From GWE2-40-63 sp050251815 (GTDB taxonomy: Bacteria > Bacteroidota > Bacteroidia > Bacteroidales > SZUA-534), in assembly GCA_050251815.1 (NCBI GenBank), contig JBFWMB010000010.1, positions 1 through 64,000 of the forward strand: 64,000 bases of DNA. The letters run 5' to 3'. This document shows positions 23,847-33,058 of this stretch, piece by piece; within the stretch, counting starts at the first letter, position 1; every line of letters begins with the position of its first letter. The notes under the pieces were generated by a model. It was not told the origin of the DNA and ran no database searches. It saw only the letters and a program-made list of their open reading frames with translations. Position numbers and translations under genes: made by a program.

Positions 23847-24920
23847 ATGATCTATTTTTTAATTGATGTACTATTTCCGTTTCTGTTTGCGCTGGGAATC
23901 ACCTATTATACCATTCCCATCATCATTCAGATAGCCAAAGCCAAACATTTGTACGATGAGCCGGGAGCCCGCTCGAGCCACAATCATATAGTGCCCACGT
24001 TGGGCGGACTGGGAATCTTTATCGGGTTTATTCTATCGGCCACCTTGTTTACGAATTTTAAGCTGTTCGAAGGCTTTCGTTACCTGGAGTTTGCTTTTAT
24101 TGTGGCTTTTTTTCTGGGCATGAAGGACGATATCATTGCCCTGGATCCCTACAAGAAATTTCTCGGACTGTTGTTTGCCGTTTCGGTCATTGTGATACTT
24201 GGCGATGTACGGATCACCAGCTTTTACCACCTGTTTGGCATTACCGACTTACCTTATTGGGTGAGCGTGGCTTTTACCCTGTTTACCTTTTTAACCATTA
24301 TTAATGCGGTAAACCTGATAGATGGTATCAATGGGCTGTGTACGGCTACCTCCCTGATATCGAGTTTTGCTTTTGGTATTTGGTTTTATTTGGAAGGCAG
24401 TCCCGAAAGCCGGCAGGCTGTCACCATTATTGCGGCTGTAATAGGGGCCTTGCTGGGCTTTTTAAAATACAACGTGACCCCGGCTAAAATTTTTATGGGC
24501 GATACGGGTTCGCTGCTGCTGGGCGTACTGCTGGCCTTCTTTGCCATCCAGTTTTTGGAGACCAATAAAGATTATGAAGGGCCTTATAAGATTGCTTCCT
24601 CGCCGGTGGTGGCCATGAGTTTTATTGTGCTGCCGCTGGTTGATATGGTTAAGGTGTTTATTATTCGCTTGTATAAAAAGCGTTCGCCTTTTCATCCCGA
24701 TAAAAACCACATTCACCATGTGCTGTTAAATCTGGGTTTTTCACATACCCAGGCCACCCTGGTTCTTTCGGCATTTACGCTGCTTTTTATACTGCTGGCT
24801 CTATTATCGCAGCAATGGCGTTACCAAACCCCTATATTGGTAGTTATTGCTTTTACCTCGGTACTGTTTCCCAGTTTTCTGTTAAAAAAACGACAAAGCG
24901 TTAAGGAACCCCGGGTGTGA
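23847..24920 (+). CDS. WecA/MraY-type undecaprenyl-phosphate sugar-1-phosphate transferase
   Basis: The 357-residue polytopic protein has about ten membrane segments and the family's cytoplasmic motifs: HNHIVPTLGG, GMKDDIIALDPYKK (the DD motif), VNLIDGINGL, MGDTGSLLLGV, and the C-terminal HPDKNHIHHVLLNLGF. It would load GlcNAc-1-P or a similar sugar phosphate on undecaprenyl phosphate, initiating repeat-unit synthesis. It closes the plus-strand polysaccharide locus and is followed by non-coding repeats. Confidence 0.92.
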   Translation: MIYFLIDVLFPFLFALGITYYTIPIIIQIAKAKHLYDEPGARSSHNHIVPTLGGLGIFIGFILSATLFTNFKLFEGFRYLEFAFIVAFFLGMKDDIIALDPYKKFLGLLFAVSVIVILGDVRITSFYHLFGITDLPYWVSVAFTLFTFLTIINAVNLIDGINGLCTATSLISSFAFGIWFYLEGSPESRQAVTIIAAVIGALLGFLKYNVTPAKIFMGDTGSLLLGVLLAFFAIQFLETNKDYEGPYKIASSPVVAMSFIVLPLVDMVKVFIIRLYKKRSPFHPDKNHIHHVLLNLGFSHTQATLVLSAFTLLFILLALLSQQWRYQTPILVVIAFTSVLFPSFLLKKRQSVKEPRV

Positions 24921-24924
24921 CGCT

Positions 24925-26220
24925 AGCGTTTAGATTTTGGACGCTAGACAGAAGAAAGGAGGAAGGAGAACGGATTATGAAGGACGGAAAACGGAGGCTG
25001 GTTTCTTGTTTCTTGTTTCTGGATACTAGATGTTAGAATTTAGATGTTAGACTAAAGAAGAACCGGGAACGAAGTAAGGAACACCGAACACGGAAACTAG
25101 TTTCTGGTTTCTGGATTACCGGGTCACAGAATCGCTGGATAACAGGCTATTAGGTGTTAGACTAAGGACAAAAACGGAGCACGGAAAACGGAGTACGGAG
25201 AATGCTTGCCCTTTTTTGAACTATTAAGCAATTATGGAAATTTAGTCTTTAGCGGCAAACATTTTTACTGCCACGAAGGCTCCAAGGCTCAAAGATTAAA
25301 TTAAGTGACTAAAGTAAATGGAGTGACTAAAGTTTTTAAGATACAAGATGCCAAAACGGAATACGGAATACGGAAACTGGTTGCTGGTTGCTGGTTGCTG
25401 GTTTCTGAATCACTGGATTGCAGATTGTTAGAGTTTAGACCTTAGACTAAAGACACAAGACCAAAGATCAAAGACCTACTTTTCACTATTCACTATTCAC
25501 TTTTTTTGAACTATTAAGGCATTAAGGCATTTAAGCTTTTTTCTGCCACGAAGGCACCAAGACTCTAAGATTCAAAAACAAGCATGGTGTTTTTCTTTGT
25601 GGTTTAGTGCCTTGGTGGCAAAACGGAATACGGAGTACGGAAACTGGTTGCTGGTTTCTGAATCACAGAATCACTGGATGCCATACGGTTAGAATTTAGA
25701 CCTTAGACTAAAGACACAAGACCAAAGATCAAAGACCTACTTTTCACTCTTTTTGAACCATTAAGGCATTAAGGGAGTTAAGCTTTTTTCTGCCACGAAG
25801 ACACAAAGGCTCAAAGATCCACGAACAGACTTGGTGTTTTTCTTTGTGATTTAGTGGCTTAGTGGCAAGCTTGCTGCGTTTGTTTATTTTGCGACTTAGC
25901 GTCTTAGCGGTGAGATAGAATGTTTACTGTGACTTAGCGGTGAAAACGCCTTAACAAAACCTAACTCCTTAATGCTTAGCTTTTATTGAACCATTAAGAA
26001 ATTAAGGAGCATTAAGGAATAGCTGTAAGATAGACTATTTGAGTTTAGACTCAAGACAAAAGACCAGAGACACAGGGGGGGTGTTTTATGCAATTTAGTA
26101 TTCTAAATGCAAATATGCATACTTTTGTTTATTTTGCGACTTAGCGTCTTAGCGGTGAGTTAGAATGTTTACTGTGACTTAGCGGTGAAATAGATGATTG
26201 TCAGAAGCCTTGCAATTAAA
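24925..26220. repeat. Modular non-coding repeats, right flank of the polysaccharide locus
   Basis: The same modules as in the first 4 kb recur in the same orientation: CTGGTTGCTGG runs, TTAGAATTTAGACCTTAGAC, ACTTTTCACTATTCAC tracts, and the inverted repeat TGCCAC...GTGGCA at 25544-25620 and 25791-25867. Two shorter units, TTTATTTTGCGACTTAGCGT with GTCTTAGCGGTGAG, occur at about 25877-25915 and 26128-26160. I see no gene in this 1.3-kb stretch. Confidence 0.88.
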
Positions 26221-26266
26221 AAGTTTGGTTCCAAATAAGCTCTCATCGCAAACCGAAAAATATGTT

Positions 26267-26274
26267 TACTTTTG
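26267..26274 (+). promoter_or_regulatory. -7 box before kdsB
   Basis: TACTTTTG matches TAnnTTTG and lies 14 bases before the ATG at 26289. No good upstream element is visible at 17-23 bases. It argues against the ATG at 26262 as start. Confidence 0.45.
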
Positions 26275-26288
26275 CAAAAAAACCTTTC

Positions 26289-27038
26289 ATGACAACTGTT
26301 GGCATTATTCCTGCGCGTTACGCATCATCCCGCTTTCCGGGTAAACCCCTGGCTGTTATTCACGGCAAACCCATGATTCAGCATGTTTACGAACGGGCCA
26401 CCCAGGCTTTGGATGTGGTGTGCGTGGCTACCGACGATGAGCGCATTTACCAGGCAGTTACTGCCTTTGGTGGTAAGGTGGTAATGACGGCAGAAAATCA
26501 TCCAAGCGGAACCGACCGTTGCGCCGAAGCCATTGGAAAAGTGGAACAGGAATATAGTATTCGGGCTGATGTGGTCATTAACATTCAGGGCGATGAGCCC
26601 TTTATCGATCCGGAACAAATCAGGCAGTTAAACCGGCTTTTTGATAAGGAGGAAACGAATGTAGCCACGCTGGTTAAACCCATCAGCGATACCGGATACC
26701 TGTTTAATCCCAATAAGGTAAAGGTTGTCATCGACAAAAACGGGAAAGCCCTGTATTTTTCGCGCAGCTGCATTCCCTTTGTGCGTGGTGCTGAACCGGA
26801 ACAGTGGCTGGAGCAGGCAGTTTTTTATCATCATATTGGCATGTATGGCTACCGCAAAACCACGCTGCTTGAACTTTGCCGTCTCGAGAAAAGTAGCCTG
26901 GAAGTTGCTGAATCGCTGGAACAGTTGCGCTGGCTTGAGCATGGTTTTTCCATCCATACGGCCATAACCCAAATTGAGGGACTGAGTGTGGATACTCCGG
27001 AGGATCTGGAGGTGGTGATGAAAAAGGACAGCAAGTAG
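26289..27038 (+). CDS. kdsB: 3-deoxy-manno-octulosonate cytidylyltransferase (CMP-Kdo synthetase)
   Basis: The 249-residue enzyme starts VGIIPARYASSRFPGKPLA, the nucleotide-binding signature of KdsB, and continues with VATDDERIYQAV, TAENHPSGTDRCAEA and VVINIQGDEPFIDP. It couples CTP and Kdo to give CMP-Kdo for the lipid A inner core. An ATG nine codons upstream is in frame, but a -7 box overlaps that region, so I chose 26289. It lies between two blocks of non-coding repeats, separate from the polysaccharide operon. Confidence 0.95.
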   Translation: MTTVGIIPARYASSRFPGKPLAVIHGKPMIQHVYERATQALDVVCVATDDERIYQAVTAFGGKVVMTAENHPSGTDRCAEAIGKVEQEYSIRADVVINIQGDEPFIDPEQIRQLNRLFDKEETNVATLVKPISDTGYLFNPNKVKVVIDKNGKALYFSRSCIPFVRGAEPEQWLEQAVFYHHIGMYGYRKTTLLELCRLEKSSLEVAESLEQLRWLEHGFSIHTAITQIEGLSVDTPEDLEVVMKKDSK

Positions 27039-27044
27039 ATTCTA

Positions 27045-27295
27045 GATTTAAGACAGTTAGATTTTAGACGCTAAAGAAGAACAGAGAACGAAGTAAGGAA
27101 CTAAGAGGCAGAAGGAAATCAGCGTTTCCGTGAAACTGAATCTGCGTCATCCCTGCCTACTGCAGGTAGGAGCGTTCTATTTTTAAAACATTAAGAAATT
27201 AAGACTCCTGCACCTGAGTGGTGAAGCGATTTAACTCTTTTAATGCTTCGTTCTTATTAATCCATTAAGAAATTAAGGGACATTAAGGAGCTGGA
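27045..27295. repeat. Repeat remnants after kdsB
   Basis: TTAGACGCTAAAGAAG, a hairpin CCTAC-TGCAG-GTAGG (27156-27170), and CATTAAGAAATTAAG-type units continue the repeat family to the end of the next transcription unit. No gene is visible. Confidence 0.6.
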
Positions 27296-27335
27296 AAATA
27301 AAAAGGCTGCAATTCCGCAAGAACAGCAGCCTTTT
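27296..27335 (-). terminator. Rho-independent terminator of the lipoprotein gene
   Basis: AAAAGGCTGC (27301-27310) pairs with GCAGCCTTTT (27326-27335). Read on the minus strand it ends in a T-rich run and lies 20 bases after the lipoprotein stop. Confidence 0.8.
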
Positions 27336-27354
27336 AAAGGGTAAACCCAATTGC

Positions 27355-29031
27355 CTAATTTGATGACAGACTTACATTGCGAATCTCCCAGGTAGAAGCA
27401 TTCGCTGTACTACTGGTATATTTAAAAGCTACATAAACTTGGCTTTTCCCATCAAAACTACTCAGGGAGATAGCTCCCGACGCTGTCCAGCTAAAAAAGT
27501 CCGTTAAATCGGCTGGCATAGTAAAAGTAAGTTTAGTCCAGGTAGCTAAAGTAGGATCTCCTGTTCCGGTATAATCTTCTGAAACAAATGCTTCCAAATC
27601 GGATTCCACTCCGGTATAGCTTCCATATCCAATAGCATGCTCAAAATTTAATACCACATTTGATTTTCCGGTAAAATCCTGTACTGGTGTAATAAGCCAA
27701 TCCTCATTAGCAACTGCTCCACCAGAGTAGCCAGACATTTTTGCGCATTTATATGTAGCATCGTGCCCCCAAATCTGGCTGGCTCCTATCACACTATAAG
27801 CTGAAAAATTACCCAGAGAGGAGGCAAAGGTTTCTACAAAGAATCCTTCGGGTTCAGTTGGAATAATTCCGGCACCATCGAGCCAGTAACCGGTGGTATT
27901 TTTCAATCCGGCCGAGCTGAAGTATGAAGTCAGGTCACCAAAATACAGTATTTCTTTGTCCTCGCTAGCAGGATTTTCTTTCAGGTTGGTGTTATTGCGA
28001 ATATCGCCGGTAGGTAATTGAACAATTACACATTTTGTAATATCGGTTTCTGCTGCATCGGCTGCAATAATTACATTGGTAGGGGTATTGTATGGACCCT
28101 CAAACGAAGGCGCAAAATCAGCCAGGTTATTACCTTCGGCATCCAGCGTTTCATAAACCCCAACCAGGTATCCTTTCACCCATTTTCCGGTTTCGCCCTG
28201 TTTGGCAATACCATTGGCCACATCGTAAGGATCTTCAAACGTTCCTGTTCCGTTACCCGGATTAACAACCACATCGCCGCAGCGCTCGCCATTCATGTCG
28301 ATATCGTTAAGGTCACGAATATAAAGCTGAATATCGGAATTGTAACGACTGGCAATGGCTATAAAGCTTCCGTTACCATTAGGAATCTTATCGTTGGCAA
28401 AATTGGCATAACCACTGGTACGCACAATAACTTTATTCGAAGGATCGCTACAATCTTCAAGGTAGCGGTTTACTGTAATCTGGTTGGTACCGTCGGCATA
28501 GGTGCCGCTGGTGTCGGATGCAATAAACTGTACATTCTCCAACTTTATCAGCTTGCAGGTATAGTTTCCGCTAAGTAACTCAGGTACGGTTACCACTTCG
28601 GGCTGGCGGGGTACGTTATTGGCTACCTTAACTATGTTCACATCGGGGTTTAACGAGTCGAGTTGCATTACGCCCCTGTAATCAGAAAGGTACAAACCTT
28701 TTAATACAATTCGCACCGAATCGCCGGCCAATACCATACCGGCTGAGCTTAGCAGGTGCAGGTTAATGGCTCCGGTAGCGTCCTGCAAATATAAACTCTT
28801 GTAAAGGTTACCTGACGCTTCGTCGCCGGTAATGGTTCCGAAAACATAAGCTTCTTTTTGAAAACTGTAAGCACCACTGTCCTGATAGATCTGGTATAAA
28901 TCATCGATAGTAAGCATGGTGCCTTCGGGCAGGGTAGTGAATGGCGGTTCGTCAAAATCCTGATCGATACATCCGGTAAGACCGAACAACGCCAAAAGGG
29001 CTAATAATAAGGTTATGTTAAGTGTTTTCAT
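27355..29031 (-). CDS. DUF5689-containing surface lipoprotein
   Basis: The 558-residue protein starts MKTLNITLLLALLALFGLTGC, a lipoprotein signal with Cys as the acylated residue; a start 19 codons upstream would spoil it. A DUF5689/OB-fold-like region (about 40-245: YVFGTITGDEASGNLYKSLY, LQDATGAINLHL, IKLENVQFIA) is followed by a DUF6359-like part (FEDPYDVANGIAKQ, GKWVKGYLVGVYE). The C-terminal domain is a jelly-roll of the choice-of-anchor-J type (NEDWLITPVQDFTGKSNVVL). It is downstream of a TonB receptor gene on the same strand and probably forms an outer-membrane complex with it. Ligand unknown; OB folds suggest nucleic acid or sugar phosphate. Confidence 0.82.
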   Translation of the reverse strand: MKTLNITLLLALLALFGLTGCIDQDFDEPPFTTLPEGTMLTIDDLYQIYQDSGAYSFQKEAYVFGTITGDEASGNLYKSLYLQDATGAINLHLLSSAGMVLAGDSVRIVLKGLYLSDYRGVMQLDSLNPDVNIVKVANNVPRQPEVVTVPELLSGNYTCKLIKLENVQFIASDTSGTYADGTNQITVNRYLEDCSDPSNKVIVRTSGYANFANDKIPNGNGSFIAIASRYNSDIQLYIRDLNDIDMNGERCGDVVVNPGNGTGTFEDPYDVANGIAKQGETGKWVKGYLVGVYETLDAEGNNLADFAPSFEGPYNTPTNVIIAADAAETDITKCVIVQLPTGDIRNNTNLKENPASEDKEILYFGDLTSYFSSAGLKNTTGYWLDGAGIIPTEPEGFFVETFASSLGNFSAYSVIGASQIWGHDATYKCAKMSGYSGGAVANEDWLITPVQDFTGKSNVVLNFEHAIGYGSYTGVESDLEAFVSEDYTGTGDPTLATWTKLTFTMPADLTDFFSWTASGAISLSSFDGKSQVYVAFKYTSSTANASTWEIRNVSLSSN

Positions 29032-29061
29032 CTGTTTATAATTTAAATTTTTGTTGTCAGA

Positions 29062-29117
29062 TGGAATATCCATGTTAAATATTCTCATTTAGTATTATTT
29101 ATTGCATGGATATTTCA
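29062..29117. repeat. Inverted repeat between receptor and lipoprotein genes
   Basis: TGGAATATCCATG (29062-29074) pairs with CATGGATATTTCA (29105-29117) with one mismatch. In the transcript it would form a long hairpin between the receptor stop and the lipoprotein start. Confidence 0.6.
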
Positions 29118-29130
29118 TATTCGAATCGTT

Positions 29131-31659
29131 TTAAAATCGTACGTATAAATTTAAGAAAAATTGCGTGCCATACATGTAGAAATACTTGTTATCGAATTTC
29201 TCCAAATCGGCTTCGTCGTAACGGAATTGTTCAAAACCGCCAAAAGAAAAATCGGTATTGTTAAGCGCGTTGTTTACATTGGCGTTTAAGCCGATGTAAT
29301 ATTGGTTAATTTTCCACGATTTACCACCGTAAAAATCGAGAGTAAATGAATTGTTCAGTTTTTCCTGACCCAATACCTGACCCCATTGTGGGTCGCTTGG
29401 AAGGAAATTTTCAACGGCATTGGCTGTGCGTCGGTAAGGATAAAAATCAACATAAATATCGGCATAATAATTTACATTGGCTCCAATATACCAATAATTG
29501 GGACTGTTGTATTTTAAACCCAGCGAAGCTGCTGTTTGCGGGAAACCGCCTTCTTTATAGTTTTCAAGATAAACAGTTAAGTCGTTATATCCTTCGAGGC
29601 TGGCAGCTTTATTATCCTGAAAGATATTCATGGTTGGCCGGTTGCTGAAATAATAGTTTCCGATACCCCCGGCAGCTGTAACTACAAACGATTGTAAAAG
29701 GGTAGCTTCCAAACCGAATTCGGTTCCATACTTCACTTTATCAACGCCGGTCATAATAAAGTTTCCAAATACGTTTTCCTCGTCGAAATAAAGGCCGCGA
29801 ACCCAGGTTTGATCGCTAAATTTACTGTAAAATCCGGTTAAGCGGGCACTCACGTTGGGAAAGCGGAAAATGGCTGAGGCGTCACCGGTAAAAACCTTCT
29901 GGCTCTCGATATTTTCCACTACCTGGTCGCGGGTACGGGGTGCTACAAAAGCATCGCGGAAGGTAGGGGCCTCAGTTAAATAGGCTGCATTGGCAACCAG
30001 ATAAACCCGTCCGGTAGGCTTATAGGTAATGCCCCCTTTCAGTGCATAGTTGGTAAAGGAAAGCACTTCACTATCGCCATAGGAATTGTCGGGGAACAAG
30101 CCGGTTTGCATATTACCGGTTCTCCAGAAAGCGGTATGCGATACTTCAAGTCCGGCAAAGTATTCAAAATGGTTGGCCTTATAGTTCATTTGTCCGAATG
30201 CAGCGACTTTGTTTACATTAGAGATATAGTCGTAGCCAAATTTATCGCCTTCTTTCACAATGCGGTTTGGATTTCGCAGGTCGGCCTGGGCAGCATCGGG
30301 AGCCGCAAAATCGCGGCTGGCGAATTTGTCCACATCGTACCAGAAATCACCTCCCATCAGGTCGTTAATAATTTTATAATGCAAGCCTTTAAACAACTTG
30401 GCATTTAATCCGCCGTTGAATTCCAATTGGTCGTTTAGCTGCTGTTTGTAAACGGTACTAAAACTAAAGGTCCGCTGGTCGTTTCGAATTTCTTCGACAA
30501 TATAATTTGAGCGGTTTCCCTGAATGTTGTTTCCGGCTATGCCATCCACATCGTAAACGGTGTACAAATTATTGCGGTTGGCGTTGTAATAGTTATCCCA
30601 GTCGAGCTGGCGAAAATCTTCGTCGTTCTGCCAAAGTTGGGTGTATTTATCGAACTGAGCCTGATCGTTGGCATAAAAACTGGGTAAATAGCGGTAATAA
30701 TCGGGACGCGGATCGTTTCCTCCAAACCAGCTTAATGAGGTTCCGGCGTACTTGCCAAACTGATAAGCAGCCGTAGTGGTAAGTTTCGACTTATCGTTAA
30801 TATCCCAGTAATGGGTTAGGCTCACTACCGGTTGGTGCACATCACCCACCCGGGCGTTTCGTTTTTCGCCGTTCTGATAACCCCAGTTGGGATTATAAAA
30901 GTTGCTTCCAACCAAATCGTAAACCTCCTGGGTTCCCGGAGCCGACTTTCCGTATTTGCGGGGCGCTCCAAAGGCCGTAAGGTTTAAGCTGTGCGAAGCA
31001 TTAATTTTCTTTTCAACAGCCATAAAATAACTGTAGGCATCGTAAAAGGTTCCTTCCACATAACCTTCCTGGGCCCAGCGGCGAGAAGCTGAAAAGGTAA
31101 AAGCCCAGCCATTGTCCATCATTCCGGTGGAGTGGGTAGCCATTAAACGGTTACGGTAGTTTCGATTGGTCATGGAATAGGTTAGGCGTGAACCTTTATA
31201 GTATTCCGAAGCACGGGTCGAAATATGGGTCAATCCACCAATACTACCAAATCCATAATCCGAAAATCCGACGCCATTCATGTGTACCTGTGAGCGGGTA
31301 ACGTCGTTTAATCCTCCCCAGGTTGACCAATAAGCTGCTCCGGTTTCCATGTCGTTCATGGGAATACCATTTAACATCACGCTGGTCCATTCCGAACCAT
31401 AACCACGCAACCGATAGCGAGCCGGCCCAAATTGGAACCCTGCCAGACTAACGTAAACATCGCGCGACGAAAAAAGCAAGCCTGAGATGTTATCTCCTTC
31501 GGATTCTCCCTCTTCCAACTCCGACGAAGTGAGCGAAAGAGTCGGGAGCTCAATAAGCTGCGGGGCATCAACCGTATCTTTTACCGTTTCGTCTTGCGAA
31601 AAAGAGGTAAAAGGCATCAACCAGACAGCTAACAGCAATAAAATGTAGCTTTTTCTCAT
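29131..31659 (-). CDS. TonB-dependent outer-membrane receptor
   Basis: The 842-residue protein has a signal peptide ending at SFSQ, a plug domain (about 60-190: FGPARYRLRGYGSEWTSVML, NGIPMNDMETGAAYW, GFGSIGGLTHI) and a long beta-barrel that ends in an aromatic residue (FFLNLYVRF). There is no N-terminal carboxypeptidase-regulatory domain, unlike the receptor at 33 kb. It would import a ligand across the outer membrane with TonB energy. The lipoprotein gene follows after about 100 bases, and the divergent gene encodes a secreted EEP-family hydrolase. The substrate is not readable. Confidence 0.9.
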   Translation of the reverse strand: MRKSYILLLLAVWLMPFTSFSQDETVKDTVDAPQLIELPTLSLTSSELEEGESEGDNISGLLFSSRDVYVSLAGFQFGPARYRLRGYGSEWTSVMLNGIPMNDMETGAAYWSTWGGLNDVTRSQVHMNGVGFSDYGFGSIGGLTHISTRASEYYKGSRLTYSMTNRNYRNRLMATHSTGMMDNGWAFTFSASRRWAQEGYVEGTFYDAYSYFMAVEKKINASHSLNLTAFGAPRKYGKSAPGTQEVYDLVGSNFYNPNWGYQNGEKRNARVGDVHQPVVSLTHYWDINDKSKLTTTAAYQFGKYAGTSLSWFGGNDPRPDYYRYLPSFYANDQAQFDKYTQLWQNDEDFRQLDWDNYYNANRNNLYTVYDVDGIAGNNIQGNRSNYIVEEIRNDQRTFSFSTVYKQQLNDQLEFNGGLNAKLFKGLHYKIINDLMGGDFWYDVDKFASRDFAAPDAAQADLRNPNRIVKEGDKFGYDYISNVNKVAAFGQMNYKANHFEYFAGLEVSHTAFWRTGNMQTGLFPDNSYGDSEVLSFTNYALKGGITYKPTGRVYLVANAAYLTEAPTFRDAFVAPRTRDQVVENIESQKVFTGDASAIFRFPNVSARLTGFYSKFSDQTWVRGLYFDEENVFGNFIMTGVDKVKYGTEFGLEATLLQSFVVTAAGGIGNYYFSNRPTMNIFQDNKAASLEGYNDLTVYLENYKEGGFPQTAASLGLKYNSPNYWYIGANVNYYADIYVDFYPYRRTANAVENFLPSDPQWGQVLGQEKLNNSFTLDFYGGKSWKINQYYIGLNANVNNALNNTDFSFGGFEQFRYDEADLEKFDNKYFYMYGTQFFLNLYVRF

Positions 31660-31724
31660 TCTCTTGTATATTAATTTATTTTGAACATCACACCTTTAAA
31701 TAAGGTTTAAAAAAAATCAGGCCT

Positions 31725-31732
31725 CAAAATTA
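31725..31732 (-). promoter_or_regulatory. -7 box of the TonB receptor/lipoprotein unit
   Basis: The minus strand reads TAATTTTG here, 66 bases before the receptor start. I see no convincing -33 element. Confidence 0.4.
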
Positions 31733-31863
31733 TAATATTGAGACTAATTTCCTATATAACTTTGTGATTATTGTATATTTTTCCCAATATTTATTTTATT
31801 ATAAGGTTAATATTCTGTTATTTTATCAAAAATAACTCATTTTCTGTTGAAAAGAATTCATTT

Positions 31864-31898
31864 TTTGATATAAAAATCCAAGGGGTTTCTTAATTTTG
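31864..31898 (+). promoter_or_regulatory. Promoter of the secreted hydrolase gene
   Basis: TTTG at 31864-31867, a 23-base spacer and TAATTTTG at 31891-31898 precede the start by 29 bases. Confidence 0.5.
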
Positions 31899-31927
31899 GA
31901 GCCTAAAAAAATTTTATATAAAATCTA

Positions 31928-32968
31928 ATGAAGCAAATCTTTTTACTAATCGTTTCACTTAGTCTGGTTTGGCAGGTTTATTCGCAAGATGCCGAAAAGA
32001 AATACAAAGTGGGTTGTGTAGCCTTTTACAATCTTGAAAACCTGTTCGATACCATAGACACCCCAAATGTACGTGATTTTGAATTTACCCCCGAGGGACC
32101 CAATCAATGGAACGCAACCCGGTATAAAAAGAAGCTGGCCGATATGGCTTTTGTTATCAAACAAATTGGCACCGATGTATTGCCAATTCCTCCGGCCATT
32201 CTGGGTGTATCAGAGATTGAAAACCGCACGGTGCTTGAAGATTTGGTAAAAGAACCCCAACTGGCCAAATACAATTACCAGGTAATGCATTACGACGGGC
32301 CCGATCGTCGGGGCGTTGATGTGGGTTTATTATATATGCCGGCCCTTTTTAAAGTTACCAATAGTAATTCGCACCGTTTGGTGCACCCCACCGATTCCGG
32401 CTTTTTAACCCGCGACCAGCTTATGGTTTCTGGTGTTTTTGATGGTGAGCCCCTGCATGTAATTGTGAACCACTGGCCCTCACGCCGGGGTGGAGAAAAA
32501 GCGTCACGACCCTTGCGCAATATGGCTGCCGACCTTACCCGTCACATTGTGGACAGCATCCAGGCTACCGACGCCAATGCTAAGATTATTGTAATGGGCG
32601 ACTTAAACGACGACCCTATTAACGAAAGCGTAAAAAAGCACTTAAACGCTACGGGAAACCTTACCAAACTTAAAGCAGAGCAAATGTATAACCCTTATTA
32701 CGATTTGTACAAAAAAGGGATTGGCTCGCTGGCTTACCGCGATAAATGGAACAATTTTGACCAGATTATTGTAAGCCCTTCACTTACCGGAGATGATAAA
32801 AGTAATTACAAGTTTTATAAAGCACGTATCTTTAATAAACCCTTTTTATTGAATACCGAAGGACGGTACAAAGGCTACCCATTCCGTACTTTTGCCGGAG
32901 GTGCTTATGCCGGTGGTTACAGCGACCACTTCCCTGTATATATCTTGTTAATAAAAGAAGAAAACTAA
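31928..32968 (+). CDS. Secreted endonuclease/exonuclease/phosphatase family protein
   Basis: The 346-residue protein has a signal peptide (KQIFLLIVSLSLVWQVYSQ). EEP-fold motifs follow in order: YNLENLFDT, ILGVSEIENRTVLEDL (metal-binding Glu), HYDGPDRRGVDVGLLY, VNHWPSRRGG, IVMGDLNDDP, and GGYSDHFPVYILL (catalytic DH). The NHWPSRRGG segment is typical of the bacterial extracellular DNase-like branch. It is likely an exported phosphodiesterase or nuclease working in the periplasm or outside. Two TonB receptors and two OB-fold lipoproteins flank it. Nuclease activity is the best guess; phosphatase is possible. Confidence 0.85.
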   Translation: MKQIFLLIVSLSLVWQVYSQDAEKKYKVGCVAFYNLENLFDTIDTPNVRDFEFTPEGPNQWNATRYKKKLADMAFVIKQIGTDVLPIPPAILGVSEIENRTVLEDLVKEPQLAKYNYQVMHYDGPDRRGVDVGLLYMPALFKVTNSNSHRLVHPTDSGFLTRDQLMVSGVFDGEPLHVIVNHWPSRRGGEKASRPLRNMAADLTRHIVDSIQATDANAKIIVMGDLNDDPINESVKKHLNATGNLTKLKAEQMYNPYYDLYKKGIGSLAYRDKWNNFDQIIVSPSLTGDDKSNYKFYKARIFNKPFLLNTEGRYKGYPFRTFAGGAYAGGYSDHFPVYILLIKEEN

Positions 32969-33058
32969 TTATAAATTAAGATGGAATTAACCGTATATTT
33001 ATACTCTTTTTAACACTTGCAACTTAAACATAATAACATTTAACCTAAATTAATAAGT

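Noticed and set aside
29105..29125. Terminator between receptor and lipoprotein genes
   Set aside because: The hairpin is AT-rich with no T-run after it on the minus strand, so I list it only as an inverted repeat.
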